Numbered from the stretch's first letter, positions 47,184-57,769 are shown. The stretch is 64,000 bases of DNA from an uncultured Dysgonomonas sp. (GCF_900079725.1 NZ_LT599032.1:2796692-2860691); one strand, 5' to 3'. Notes: generated by a model from the sequence alone, not told the origin. Numbers and translations are program-made.

Positions 47184-47205
47184 TCCATTTCAAAAACGAT
47201 ACGGA

Positions 47206-47541
47206 ATGGAGTATAATATTAACAAGGGCATTGGCAAGAGCGTGGAATTTAAGGGTTTGAAAGCACAATATCTTTTCATCTTCGCAGGTGGTCTACTGGC
47301 TGTATTCATCGTATTTGTAGTTATGTATATGGCAGGAGTAGATCAGTGGATATGTATCGGTTTCGGTATTATTACTGCTTCTGTACTGGTATGGCTGACT
47401 TTTAACCTGAATACAAAATATGGAGAACATGGGCTCATGAAGTTGCTCGCCAAACGGCAACATCCCCGTTTTCTGATCAACCGCAGAAACTCTCGTCGCT
47501 TGTTTCAATACCGTAAAAAGAAGGAGGTATGGAATGCGTAA
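47206..47541 (+). CDS. traF: TraF, DUF4133 membrane protein
   Basis: 111 aa. Two transmembrane helices (about residues 22-45 and 50-70), then a basic tail ending in NRRNSRRLFQYRKKKEVWNA. VirB3-like position and size. Overlaps the traG start by 8 bp. Confidence 0.85.
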   Translation: MEYNINKGIGKSVEFKGLKAQYLFIFAGGLLAVFIVFVVMYMAGVDQWICIGFGIITASVLVWLTFNLNTKYGEHGLMKLLAKRQHPRFLINRRNSRRLFQYRKKKEVWNA

Positions 47542-48928
47542 TACACTAAAAGCAGCTACCATCGAAAGTAAATTTCCTTTGCTTTCGGTTGAACGCGACT
47601 GCATTATCAGCAAAGATGCGGATATAACGATAGCCTACCGTGTGGATCTGCCGGAACTGTTCACTGTAACAAATACCGAATACGAAGCCATACATTCGGC
47701 TTGGACGAAAGCCATTAAGGTTTTGCCCAATTACTCAATTATCCATAAGCAAGATTGGTTCGTCAAAGAGAACTACAAGCCTGCTACCGATAAAGAGGAT
47801 ATGAGTTTTCTATCCCGCTCATTCGAACGTCACTTCAACGAACGTCCTTTTCTGAACCATACTTGCTTTTTGTTTTTGACCAAAACGACCAAAGATAGAA
47901 TGCGGATGCAAAGTAATTTTTCATCGCTCTGTCGAGGAAACATCATCCCCAAAGAGGTCAATAAAGAAACAGCATTGCGATTTATGGAGGCAGTCGGGCA
48001 GTTTGAGCGAATTTTGAATGATTCGGGATTTATTACGCTGACGCGTATTGCTTCAGACGAGATAACAGGAACGGAAAAAGAAGCGGGGCTGATTGAAAAA
48101 TACTTTGCCCTGTCCCTCGAAGATACGACTTGTTTAAAAGACTTGGAGTTGGGAACAGATGGCTTACGTATCGGAGATAAAACAGTATGCTTGCATACCA
48201 TTTCGGATGTGGAAGACTTGCCCGGAACAGTCGGAACAGATATGCGATACGAAAAGCTATCTACCGATCGTAGTGATTGCCGTCTGTCGTTTGCATCTCC
48301 TGTGGGATTATTGTTGTCTTGTGATCATGTATATAATCAATACATCTTCTTGGACGATTCGGCAGATAACCTGCGGCAATTTGAAAAATCTGCCCGCAAT
48401 ATGCAATCCTTATCGAAGTACAGTCGTGGAAACCAAATCAATAAAGAGTGGATCGACAAGTACCTGAATGAAGCCCATAGTTTCGGGCTTACTTCTGTCA
48501 GGGCACACTTCAATGTGATGGCATGGTCTGACGATGCGGAAGAACTCAAAAATATCCGTAACGATGTGGGTAGCCAATTAGCTCTTATGGAGTGTAAACC
48601 ACGACACAATACAGTCGATGTCGCTACACTCTATTGGGCTGCGATGCCGGGTAATGCGGGTGATTTTCCGAGTGAAGAAAGTTTCTACACATTTATAGAA
48701 CCTGCATTATGCTTCTTCACAGAGGAAACAAACTACAAGAGTTCTCCTTCACCTTTCGGTATCAAGATGGCAGATCGGGTAAGCGGAAAACCCATTCATG
48801 TGGATATTTCCGACCTGCCCATGAAGCAAGGGATTATCACGAACCGCAACAAGTTTATCTTGGGGCCTTCAGGTAGTGGTAAATCCTTTTTTACCAATCA
48901 TATGTGTCGCCAATATTGGGAACAGGGC
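47534..48928 (+). CDS. traG: TraG conjugation ATPase (VirB4-like), exon 1
   Basis: 465 codons from ATG at 47534. It ends 14 residues after Walker A (GPSGSGKS, residues 444-451) with QYWEQG, where group II intron 2 begins. VirB4-type ATPases power assembly of the mating apparatus. Joined with exons 2 and 3 the protein is 830 aa, the usual length for this family. Confidence 0.9.
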
Positions 48929-51308
48929 GTGCGACGAGAAGTTGCATAAGTAATTGTTTAACAACAAGATTAAACCTATTGTTTCGTCAATAGTAGCCTA
49001 AGGATACGTGCATTATGAGTAATTGTTTTGTACGAAGCTATCCTGAGAAAGTAACCCTTCCGAAAGGAGGAGTCGGAACCGTGAGGGAAAGACAACGAGC
49101 GTAAGCATTATATGCTCTGGGGGCGAGGCTGAATGGTATGGCTAACAAATGTGAACTGTCAATAAACATCGTTACGAAAAGAACAAGCTAAAGAATGCTG
49201 ATAAGCTTGAACCAAAAGGTACGCAGCCAGGATAATCCTCTCCCTTGTGGGATTACACGAATATGAGAGCTGCCGGTGGATAGACAGAGCCTAACCCGTT
49301 CGTGTTACTTATGCAGAACTCGGAAAACCCGTACTTCTCCTATTTACTTAGGAAAGTGAGCCGTAAGGCAAGCTGATAGAGGTGCGGATATGGGATAGTA
49401 GAAAAAGCGAATGCCACTTTGTAATGAAGTGGATAGAGGTTTAAACGTTACCTCACACGAAAGTGGGCAGACTTCTACATAAGGTAATTCTTTACAAGAA
49501 ACTTTTAGAACTTTTTAAAGTAGAAAAGCAAATGAACGAAAGTAAAACATCGTGTGCATCAACTGACCGAACAAAATCAATCGCATGGGAATCCATTGAA
49601 TGGAATAAGTGTGAACGTGAGGTTAAGAAGCTACAAGCACGTATTGTAAAGGCTCAAAAGGAAAGTAAACACAATAAGGTGAAAGCCTTACAGTGGGTGC
49701 TTACTCACTCTTTTTATGCTAAAGCATTGGCTGTAAAAAGAGTGTCTTCTAATAAAGGAAAAGCTACGGCTGGGGTAGATGGTAAAATTTTGAATACCCC
49801 AATAGCCAAGGCAAATGCGATTACTGAATTGAAAAGACGGGGATATTCTCCGCAACCATTAAGAAGAGTACATATTAAAAAGAGTAATGGAAAACTACGC
49901 CCGTTAGGAATTCCAACAATGAAAGACAGAGCAATGCAAGCATTATATCTCATGGCATTAGACCCTGTGGCTGAAACAACTGCTGATAACCATTCGTATG
50001 GTTTCCGCAAAGGAAGAAGCACGCAGGATGCTATGAAACAATGTTTTATTGATTTGGCAAAAGATTATTGTCCTAAGTGGATATTGGAAGGAGATATAAA
50101 AGGTTGTTTTGACCATATCAGCCATGAATGGCTTCTGGAAAATATCCCAATGGATAAGGTTATGCTAAAGAAATGGTTAAAAGCAGGATTTGTCTTTAAT
50201 AAAATGTTGTTCCCGACAGACGAGGGTACGCCACAAGGTGGTATCATATCTCCAACACTTGCTAATATGACCTTAGATGGTCTACAAGAACTACTTGCAC
50301 AGAAGTATAAAGCAAGAAGAATCAAAGGTGAAAGGAATAAAAAATATCACCCAAAGGTCAATCTTGTTCGATATGCTGATGACTTCATCATAACAAGCGA
50401 AGACAGAAGTGTATTGGAATCTGAAATCATGCCATTATTAAAAGAGTTTCTCGCAGTAAGGGGACTTACCCTATCTGAAGAGAAAACGAAGATTACTCAT
50501 ATTGATGATGGTTTTGATTTTCTTGGATTCAACTTCAGAAAGTATAACGGAACAATGCTTGTGAGACCATCAAAAGAAAAGGTAAAAGTCTTTTTGGATA
50601 AGGTTCGACATATTATTGAAACAAATAAAATGGCGAAACAAGAGACAATTATAAGACTTTTAAACCCGATGCTTATAGGTTGGGCTAACTATTATAAATA
50701 TAGTATAGCATCAGAAATATTCGGTAGAGCAGATTTTGAAATTTTCAGAAAACTATGGAGGTGGTCGAAAAGACGACATAATGCTAAAGGAAAATATTGG
50801 GTTGCCAATAAATACTATCATAGGGTAAATGGTAGAAGCTGGACTTTTTCAGTAAGTGATAGTCGTAAAAAGAATGGTGAGTACTTCTCGTTAAAGCGAC
50901 TAACCAATACAAAAACAGAATCCTATGTGAAGATTAGATCAGAGGCTAATCCATATGACTCAGAGTGGGCTGAATATTTTGATAAAAGAGAAACTTATCA
51001 GATGCTCAACACCCTTAAAGGCAGAAGGTCACTCCTATATATCTGGGAAAAACAAAACCGTATTTGTCCAATTTGCGAGAATTTAATAAACAGAGAGAAA
51101 GAATGGAGTATCATGGAACAAACCATAGAAAACCATATCAAAAGAACTCTAGTACATGATAGTTGTCGCAGAAGTGTATTACTTAAAAATAGAAGAAATG
51201 AGCCGGTTTCATAATAGAAATTTTGAATTGCTTGAGCCGTATGAGGGGAAACTCTCACGTACGGTTCTTAGAGGGGAAAGGGGCAGTAATGCCCCCGACC
51301 TACTCGAC
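48929..51308 (+). mobile_element. Group II intron 2, inserted in traG near Walker A
   Basis: 2,380 bp. The 5' end is GTGCGACG, domain V spans 51234-51267 (starts GAGCCGTATGAGG), and domain VI with its bulged A ends in CTACTCGAC. Removal joins ...GAACAGGGC to ACGCACATC in frame (EQG-THIVLVD). The RNA part without coding sequence is 48929-49531 and 51215-51308. Confidence 0.88.
49532..51214 (+). CDS. ltrA: Group II intron reverse transcriptase/maturase (intron 2)
   Basis: 560 aa from ATG at 49532, matching the start and length of the intron 3 protein. RT motifs are YGFRKGRSTQDA, GDIKGCFDHISHEW, GTPQGGIISPTLANMTLDGL and VRYADDFIIT. Domain X follows, then a small zinc/HNH-like end (CPICENLI ... 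VHDSCRR). It clearly shares ancestry with the intron 3 protein. Confidence 0.92.
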   Translation: MNESKTSCASTDRTKSIAWESIEWNKCEREVKKLQARIVKAQKESKHNKVKALQWVLTHSFYAKALAVKRVSSNKGKATAGVDGKILNTPIAKANAITELKRRGYSPQPLRRVHIKKSNGKLRPLGIPTMKDRAMQALYLMALDPVAETTADNHSYGFRKGRSTQDAMKQCFIDLAKDYCPKWILEGDIKGCFDHISHEWLLENIPMDKVMLKKWLKAGFVFNKMLFPTDEGTPQGGIISPTLANMTLDGLQELLAQKYKARRIKGERNKKYHPKVNLVRYADDFIITSEDRSVLESEIMPLLKEFLAVRGLTLSEEKTKITHIDDGFDFLGFNFRKYNGTMLVRPSKEKVKVFLDKVRHIIETNKMAKQETIIRLLNPMLIGWANYYKYSIASEIFGRADFEIFRKLWRWSKRRHNAKGKYWVANKYYHRVNGRSWTFSVSDSRKKNGEYFSLKRLTNTKTESYVKIRSEANPYDSEWAEYFDKRETYQMLNTLKGRRSLLYIWEKQNRICPICENLINREKEWSIMEQTIENHIKRTLVHDSCRRSVLLKNRRNEPVS

Positions 51309-51935
51309 ACGCACATCGTGCTTGTGGATACGGGGAACTCCTATCAGGGACTTTGCAATTTCATCAACCGTCGTACCAATGGAGAAGATGGAGTGTATTT
51401 TACATATACGGAAAAAAATCCCATCTCATTTAATCCATTTTATACCGACGATGGGGTCTTTGATATCGAGAAAAGAGAAAGCATCAAAACCCTGATAATG
51501 ACTTTATGGAAGCGGGATAATGAACCTCCCACACGTTCGGAAGAGGTAGCTCTTTCCAATGCCGTGAGCTTGTATATAGAACGTATCAAAATAGACGAAT
51601 CTGTTCTGCCGTCGTTCAATACCTTCTACGAGTTTGTCAAATTGGACTATGCTGCTATCCTCGATGCCAAACGGGTACGGGAGAAAGATTTTGACTTAGC
51701 CAACTTCCTCAATGTGCTTGAACCCTATTATAAGGGTGGTGAATATGATTTCCTGTTGAACTCTGAAAAACAACTCGATTTACTATCTAAACGATTCATT
51801 GTCTTTGAAATAGATGCGATTAAGGATCACAAAATATTGTTTCCTATCGTAACGATTATCATTATGGAAGTTTTCATCAATAAAATGCGTCGCTTACAGG
51901 GAATCAGAAAGATGATATTGATTGAAGAAGCATGG
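51309..51935 (+). CDS. traG: TraG conjugation ATPase, exon 2
   Basis: 209 codons, residues 466-674 of the spliced protein. It starts THIVLVDTGNSYQGLC and ends MILIEEAW with the Walker B acidic pair (Glu671, Glu672). The exon end at TGG (51933-51935) is set by frame: it must join to AAA at 54336 to give EEAWKAIAKEG, the conserved family sequence. Confidence 0.85.
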
Positions 51936-54335
51936 CTGTGACATGTAAGTCTTGTGAGTGATTGTTCAACAGCTATTACTAGCGAGTAATAATCTGATTG
52001 AACCTGTTGTTTCGTCAACAGTAGCCTAGGGCACGTGCGATAGTAAGTAATGAATTCGTATGAGAGCTGTCCTGACAATGAAGCCCTTCCGAAAGGAGGA
52101 GTCTGAACCGTGAGGGGATGACAACGAGTGTAAGCATTATACGCTCTGGGAGCTAGGCTGAATGGTATGAATAATGTAATGTGAACCGTTGATAAACGTC
52201 GTAACTTCGAATGAGCCGCTAATGATGCTGGGCTCTAACCCAAAAGGGATGCAGTCGGCTAACCTTCTCCACGCTAAGGTTACACGAACATAAGCACTGC
52301 CGGCGGATAGACGGATTCTAACCCATTCATTTGTCACTTATAGGGAACATGGTAAGCCCGTATTTCTCCTACCATTGGTAGGTAAGCCGACCGTAAGGAA
52401 CGCCGAATGGGATGCGGGTATAGGAATGTGGAAAAAGCGAATGCCATTCTGTAATGGGATGGATAGAGGTTGAAACATCGCCTCACACGAAAGTGGGCAG
52501 ACTTCCGCAAGGTGACTTTTTTACAAGAAACTTTTAGAACTTATTTAAAGAAGAAAAGCAAATGAACGACATTAAAACATCGTGTGCATCTACTGACCAA
52601 CAGTGGAACACTTGGCTCGATATTGATTGGGACAAGTGCCAAATTGCGGTTGATAAGCTACAGGCGCGTATTGTAAAAGCTCAGAAAGAAGGCAGATACG
52701 GCAGAGTGAAAGCTTTGCAGTGGACGCTGACGCATTCGTTTTATGCCAAAGCATTGGCTGTAAAACGTGTTACATCTAATAAAGGCAGTCGAACTGCGGG
52801 AGTAGATCGTGCAACATGGTCAACTCCAAATGCTAAATTTCAGGCAATCAGTGATCTGAAAAGACGAGGGTACACTCCCCAACCGCTAAGACGGATACAT
52901 ATTAAAAAGAGTAATGGAAAATTAAGACCTCTTGGTATTCCTACAATGAAGGACAGAGCAATGCAAGCATTATATCTGCTGGCATTAGAGCCTGTTGCTG
53001 AAACCACGGCAGACAGTAATTCTTACGGATTCCGTAAAGGAAGAAGTACTGCTGATGCAAGAGAACAATGTTTCTGTGTATTGGCAAAGAGAACCTCTCC
53101 CGAATGGATTATGGAAGGAGATATTAAAGGATGCTTTGACCATATCAGCCATGACTGGCTCATCAACAATATTCCAATGGATAAGCTGATGTTAAAGAAA
53201 TGGCTTAAATGTGGCTTTGTGTTCAATAAAGAACTGTTTCCGACAAACGAAGGAACACCTCAAGGGGGGATTATTTCTCCAACTCTGGCTAATATGACTT
53301 TGGATGGATTGCAAGTTATGCTTGCAAAGAAGTATCATAAAAAGTTCGTAAACAGAACAACAACCTATTATCCAAAAGTTCATTTGGTACGTTATGCAGA
53401 CGATTTTATCATCACAGGCAGAACCAAAGAAGCTTTGGAAGAAATCAAACCATTGGTAGTAGAGTTTCTTCAAGAAAGAGGGCTTACCCTCTCAGAAGAA
53501 AAGACGAAGATGACTCACATAAGCGAAGGCTTTGATTTTCTTGGGTATAACATCCGTAAATACGATAATGGTAAACTTCTGATCAAACCATCTAAGGAAG
53601 GTCTAAAGAAATTCATGAAGAAAATCCGAGGAATTATTGATTCCAACAAGGGCAGTAAACAAGAATCTCTTATACGGCTAATGAATCCTGTAATCGTAGG
53701 TTGGGTAAATTACTACAAAAACTGTGTAGCATCGGACACCTTCAGAAAAGCTGATTACTTGATATACGAAAAGTTGCAGCAATGGGCAAGAAGAAGGCAT
53801 CCCAAGAAAGGAAGAACTTGGGTTTCGGACAGGTATTTTACAAGAATCAAAAACAGAAACTGGTGCTTTGTAGCGAATTTCAAGAAGAAAGGAAAAGATG
53901 ACAGGATCGTCCTTAAACGCTTGTATGATACAAAGATCACTCGCTATGTGAAAGTGAAAGCCGAATCGAATCCATTTGACCCTGAATGGGATACTTACTT
54001 CAAAAAGAGAAAAGAGTACAAAATGCTCAAAAATCTCAATGATACAAAGCCCTTGCTGTATCTATGGAAAAAGCAAAAAGGAATATGTCCTTTATGTGGA
54101 GAGCCAATTGACATAGATGATTCTTGGGGTACTACTGAAAAGAAAACCACCCCGGAAAAGCAGAATTATTTAGTGCATGATAGCTGTCGCAGAAAGAATG
54201 ACCAATTAAAAAGATGTAACAATGAGCTGGTTTCTAGTAAATAGAAATTTTAAGTTGCTTGAGCCGTATGAAGGGAAACTTTCACGTACGGTTCTTAGAG
54301 GGGAAAGCTCCCGAAAGGGAGCTGACCTACTCGGC
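51936..54335 (+). mobile_element. Group II intron 3, inserted in traG at Walker B
   Basis: About 2,400 bp. Domain V is at 54261-54294 (GAGCCGTATGAAGG), nearly identical to that of intron 2. The 3' end is CTACTCGGC. The typical 5' GTGAC start is at 51938, two bases inside the boundary required for the traG frame (CTGTGAC from 51936), so the exact 5' junction is uncertain. Its 5' and 3' noncoding parts align along their length with intron 2. Confidence 0.83.
52562..54244 (+). CDS. ltrA: Group II intron reverse transcriptase/maturase (intron 3)
   Basis: 560 aa. Same motif set as the intron 2 protein: YGFRKGRSTADA, GDIKGCFDHISHDW, GTPQGGIISPTLANMTLDGL and VRYADDFIIT. The C-terminal CPLCGEPI ... 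VHDSCRRK is conserved. By eye the two proteins are roughly three-quarters identical, so they are separate but related lineages rather than a very recent copy. Confidence 0.92.
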   Translation: MNDIKTSCASTDQQWNTWLDIDWDKCQIAVDKLQARIVKAQKEGRYGRVKALQWTLTHSFYAKALAVKRVTSNKGSRTAGVDRATWSTPNAKFQAISDLKRRGYTPQPLRRIHIKKSNGKLRPLGIPTMKDRAMQALYLLALEPVAETTADSNSYGFRKGRSTADAREQCFCVLAKRTSPEWIMEGDIKGCFDHISHDWLINNIPMDKLMLKKWLKCGFVFNKELFPTNEGTPQGGIISPTLANMTLDGLQVMLAKKYHKKFVNRTTTYYPKVHLVRYADDFIITGRTKEALEEIKPLVVEFLQERGLTLSEEKTKMTHISEGFDFLGYNIRKYDNGKLLIKPSKEGLKKFMKKIRGIIDSNKGSKQESLIRLMNPVIVGWVNYYKNCVASDTFRKADYLIYEKLQQWARRRHPKKGRTWVSDRYFTRIKNRNWCFVANFKKKGKDDRIVLKRLYDTKITRYVKVKAESNPFDPEWDTYFKKRKEYKMLKNLNDTKPLLYLWKKQKGICPLCGEPIDIDDSWGTTEKKTTPEKQNYLVHDSCRRKNDQLKRCNNELVSSK

Positions 54336-54806
54336 AAAGCGATTGCTAAAGAGGGTATGGCAGAGTATATTAAGTACCTTTTTAAGACCGTTCGAAAATT
54401 CTTCGGAGAAGCAATCGTTGTCACTCAGGAGGTGGATGATATTATTGCATCACCTATCGTTAAGGAATCCATCATCAACAACTCCGACTGCAAGATTCTC
54501 CTAGACCAGCGTAAGTACATGAACAAATTTGATAGCATCCAAGCTCTTTTGGGGCTGACCGAAAAAGAAAAAAGCCAGGTGCTATCCATCAATATGTCCA
54601 ACAATCCGAACCGAAAATACAAGGAAGTCTGGTTTGGTTTAGGTGGTGTTCAGTCTGCTGTATATGCCACAGAAGTGAGTTTGGAAGAGTATTTTACGTT
54701 CACAACGGAAGAAACGGAGAAGCTGGAAGTTGCACAGAAAACTGAAGAGTCGGATGGTAATATTGAGTTGGCTATTAAACAAATAGCAGAAAGTAAACGC
54801 AAGTAA
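54336..54806 (+). CDS. traG: TraG conjugation ATPase, exon 3
   Basis: 156 codons plus stop. It starts KAIAKEGMAEYIKYL and continues with VVTQEVDDIIASPIVK and ILLDQRKYMNKFD, the C-terminal ATPase motifs of Bacteroides TraG. Only with both introns spliced does a complete Walker A/Walker B ATPase result. Confidence 0.87.
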   Translation, partial: KAIAKEGMAEYIKYLFKTVRKFFGEAIVVTQEVDDIIASPIVKESIINNSDCKILLDQRKYMNKFDSIQALLGLTEKEKSQVLSINMSNNPNRKYKEVWFGLGGVQSAVYATEVSLEEYFTFTTEETEKLEVAQKTEESDGNIELAIKQIAESKRK

Positions 54807-54819
54807 AAAACGAAAAGCT

Positions 54820-55134
54820 ATGTTCAGTCAATGTAATATAACCGATTCTTGTTCCACTTCTACAGATTTTTCCATGCGGGAGATTACGGGGCGTTGGGTA
54901 AGTAGAGAAGGTGCACCTGCGATAAGAATATATCGCAATATCTCCCGAAAGAAAGGAGGCATCCGGCTCTGTCTTACTTACAACAACCCGCAGGTAGTCT
55001 GTGATTGTACGGTCTACAACGTATTTGGTCTGCATTACATTGAACTGTACGAGCGTATCACAATTACTTACGACCGGGAGCAAGAGATATTACATCTTTC
55101 TGCTTTCGGAGAATATGTCCGCCAGGAGAATTAG
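54820..55134 (+). CDS. DUF3876 family protein
   Basis: 104 aa, mostly beta structure, with REITGRWVSREGAPAIRIY near residue 22. It lies between traG and traI, where DUF3876 proteins (sometimes called TraH) occur in Bacteroidetes ICEs. Function unknown. Confidence 0.7.
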   Translation: MFSQCNITDSCSTSTDFSMREITGRWVSREGAPAIRIYRNISRKKGGIRLCLTYNNPQVVCDCTVYNVFGLHYIELYERITITYDREQEILHLSAFGEYVRQEN

Positions 55135-55198
55135 GGCACTAAGGGCTGCCTCCGGCTTCGGACGGTAAACGGGTAATAACAATTAAAAAATAACGAAT

Positions 55199-55819
55199 AT
55201 GAAAAAGATACTTTTCTGTCTTATGGCACTCATGGGGCTATGTACCTATCAGGCAAAAGCACAATGGACGGTGATTGATCCCTCCAATCTGGCACAAAAT
55301 ATATTGACTGTTTCCAAAACGGCTACAACAGCCAGTAATGTGATTAACTCTTTCAAAGAGATGCAAAAAATCTACGATCAGGGAAAACAGTATTACGACA
55401 AATTAGAATCAGTACACAATCTGATCAAAGATGCACGCAAAGTAAAGGAAACGGTAGAATTGGTCAGCGAAATATCGCATATCTATTCTACCAACTTCAA
55501 CAAGATGTTATCCGATAGAAATTTTAGTGTCAGTGAACTGGAAGCGATATCAAATGGATATGCCAAGCTGTTGAACGAAAGTGGCAATCTGCTTGCAGAT
55601 ATAAAGAATGTCGTTTCCATCTCTAACGGGCTTTCGATGACTGATGCCGAGCGTATGTCAATCATAGATGAGATACATGCCAAGATGGTTGAACATCGCA
55701 ATCTTGTCCGCTATTTCTCCAAGAAAAGCATCTCCGTTTCCTTTATCCGCAGTCAGGAGAAAGGCGATTTGGCGAGAGTGAAAAGCTTGTATGGTAATCC
55801 ATCCGATAGATATTGGTAA
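55199..55819 (+). CDS. traI: TraI, DUF4141 protein
   Basis: 206 aa with a signal peptide ending AKAQW, then a long helical stretch (residues about 30-100). DUF4141 proteins are periplasmic parts of the Bacteroides mating channel, VirB5-like in position. Confidence 0.85.
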   Translation: MKKILFCLMALMGLCTYQAKAQWTVIDPSNLAQNILTVSKTATTASNVINSFKEMQKIYDQGKQYYDKLESVHNLIKDARKVKETVELVSEISHIYSTNFNKMLSDRNFSVSELEAISNGYAKLLNESGNLLADIKNVVSISNGLSMTDAERMSIIDEIHAKMVEHRNLVRYFSKKSISVSFIRSQEKGDLARVKSLYGNPSDRYW

Positions 55820-55821
55820 CC

Positions 55822-56823
55822 ATGATACTGCTTGCAATAGATTTTGACAACCTGCATCAGCTTCTTCGGAATCTGTATCAGGATATGATGCCTCTTTGTG
55901 GTGATATGGTAGGTGTTGCCAAAGGGATAGCCGGACTTGGTGCTCTGTTTTATGTTGCTTCCCGTGTATGGCAAGCCTTGGCACGGGCAGAACCGATAGA
56001 CGTATATCCCTTGCTAAGACCTTTTGTTATCGGGCTATGCATTATGTTCTTTCCGACTTTTGTACTAGGTACAATCAACGCTGTTATGTCACCTGTAGTA
56101 AAAGGAACACATACCGTATTGGAGACACAAATGACAGATGTGCATGCCCTGCAAGTGGAAAAAGATCAACTGGAGTACGATGCAAGGCTGCGTGAAGGAA
56201 AGGCATGGCTGGTCGATGACGAGGTGTACGATCAAAAGATGAAAGATCTCGGAATTACTGATGCTGCCGAAATGATCTCTATGTGGGGCGAACGCACCTG
56301 GTACGATATGAAAATGTGGTTTCGCCAACTGATTCGGGATTTCTTCGAACTACTGTTCAATGCCGCAGCTCTTACGATTGATACCCTGCGAACGTTTTTC
56401 CTAGTGGTGCTGTCAATCTTAGGACCGTTGGCTTTTGCCCTCTCTGTTTATGACGGTTTCCAATCCACGCTGACCAACTGGATTTCCCGCTATATCTCAG
56501 TGTATCTGTGGCTCCCCATTTCCGATCTGTTCTCGGCAGTACTGTCCAAAATTCAGGCTCTCATGCTGCAAATGGATATAGACCTGTTAAGAGATCCGTC
56601 CTATGTGCCGGATGCCAGTAACGGAATATATATCATATTCTTCATCATCGGAATTATAGGATATTTCTCTATTCCGAGCGTAGCGGGTTGGGTTATTCAG
56701 GCAGGTGGCGGTAGTGCTACACGCGGAGTAAACACAATGGCGAGTAAAGGGACTGCAATGGCAGGAGGTGTTGCCGGAGCTGCGGCAGGCAATGTAGCCG
56801 GTCGTCTAATGGGGAAAAAATAG
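55822..56823 (+). CDS. traJ: TraJ, VirB6-like integral membrane protein
   Basis: 333 aa from ATG at 55822, two bases after the traI stop. A start 9 bp earlier would overlap traI. It has several membrane helices (for example VIGLCIMFFPTFVLGTINAV and IIFFIIGIIGYFSIP) and a Gly/Ala-rich C-terminus, as in TraJ of CTnDOT. Confidence 0.85.
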   Translation: MILLAIDFDNLHQLLRNLYQDMMPLCGDMVGVAKGIAGLGALFYVASRVWQALARAEPIDVYPLLRPFVIGLCIMFFPTFVLGTINAVMSPVVKGTHTVLETQMTDVHALQVEKDQLEYDARLREGKAWLVDDEVYDQKMKDLGITDAAEMISMWGERTWYDMKMWFRQLIRDFFELLFNAAALTIDTLRTFFLVVLSILGPLAFALSVYDGFQSTLTNWISRYISVYLWLPISDLFSAVLSKIQALMLQMDIDLLRDPSYVPDASNGIYIIFFIIGIIGYFSIPSVAGWVIQAGGGSATRGVNTMASKGTAMAGGVAGAAAGNVAGRLMGKK

Positions 56824-56867
56824 ACAGCCACATTGTATCATTTATTAATTCAAAATAAAACGAACAC

Positions 56868-57491
56868 ATGGAGTTCAAGAGTTTAAAAAATATAGAAACA
56901 TCATTCAAACAGATACGCCTGTTCGGGATTGTCTTTGTCTGTATGTGTGCCGCCATTACGGGTTACTCGGTATGGTCGTCGTACAACTTTGCCGAAGCAC
57001 AACGCCAGCGTATTTATGTATTGGACGGTGGCAAGTCCTTAATGCTTGCCTTGTCCCAAGATATGACACAAAACAGACCTGTGGAAGCAAGAGAGCATAT
57101 CAAGCGTTTTCACGAATTGTTTTTCACCCTCTCACCTGATAAAAAAGCCATCGAGAGCAACGTAAACAGGGCATTATTCCTTGTCGATAAATCGGCTTTC
57201 AAATATTATCAGGACATGGCAGAAAAAGGGTACTACAACCGCATCGTGTCGGGGAATATCAATCAGATCGTACAGGTCGATAGTATTGCCTGTGACTTTG
57301 ATAGCTATCCCTACAAAGCGGTAACCTATGCCAAACAAATGATTATTAGAGAGAGTAACCTCACCGAACGCAGTCTGGTTACCCGTTGCAATCTGATCAA
57401 CTCGGTACGCTCGGACAATAACCCTCACGGTTTCACGATGGAGAAATTCGAGATTGTAGAGAATCGGGATATTCGGATATCGGAAAGGTAG
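56868..57491 (+). CDS. traK: TraK, VirB8-like protein
   Basis: 207 aa. One N-terminal membrane helix (residues about 14-36) and a periplasmic domain of the VirB8 type. It contains the family pattern FSPDKKAI-like TLSPDKKAIESNVNRAL. Confidence 0.85.
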   Translation: MEFKSLKNIETSFKQIRLFGIVFVCMCAAITGYSVWSSYNFAEAQRQRIYVLDGGKSLMLALSQDMTQNRPVEAREHIKRFHELFFTLSPDKKAIESNVNRALFLVDKSAFKYYQDMAEKGYYNRIVSGNINQIVQVDSIACDFDSYPYKAVTYAKQMIIRESNLTERSLVTRCNLINSVRSDNNPHGFTMEKFEIVENRDIRISER

Positions 57492-57499
57492 GTAAAGCT

Positions 57500-57769
57500 A
57501 TGATACGAAAGATAATGAAACACATCAATGAATGGTTGGAGGACGGTCTGCGAGGAATACTCGGCAGGTTGACCCCCGACAGGCGGATTATCCTTGTGAT
57601 AGCGATGTTCCTTGTTTTTGGCGGTCTTTCCATCTATATGACCTTTTCTTCTATTTACAATTTCGGTAAAAACAAGGCAGAAAAGATGCAGATAGAGCAG
57701 ATCGAATCGCTGAGACTACAAGTGGAACAACAGCGAGATAGTATTAACAATCTAAAATCAGTAGAATAA
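57500..57769 (+). CDS. traL: TraL, DUF3989 membrane protein
   Basis: 89 aa with a single membrane helix (residues about 29-50) and a coiled C-terminus. Its stop shares one base with the traM start (TAATG). Confidence 0.8.
   Translation: MIRKIMKHINEWLEDGLRGILGRLTPDRRIILVIAMFLVFGGLSIYMTFSSIYNFGKNKAEKMQIEQIESLRLQVEQQRDSINNLKSVE

Noticed and set aside
51156-51308. ORF start for the second traG piece at 51156.
   Set aside because: Bases 51156-51308 belong to intron 2 (end of the maturase gene, domains V and VI). The exon begins at 51309.
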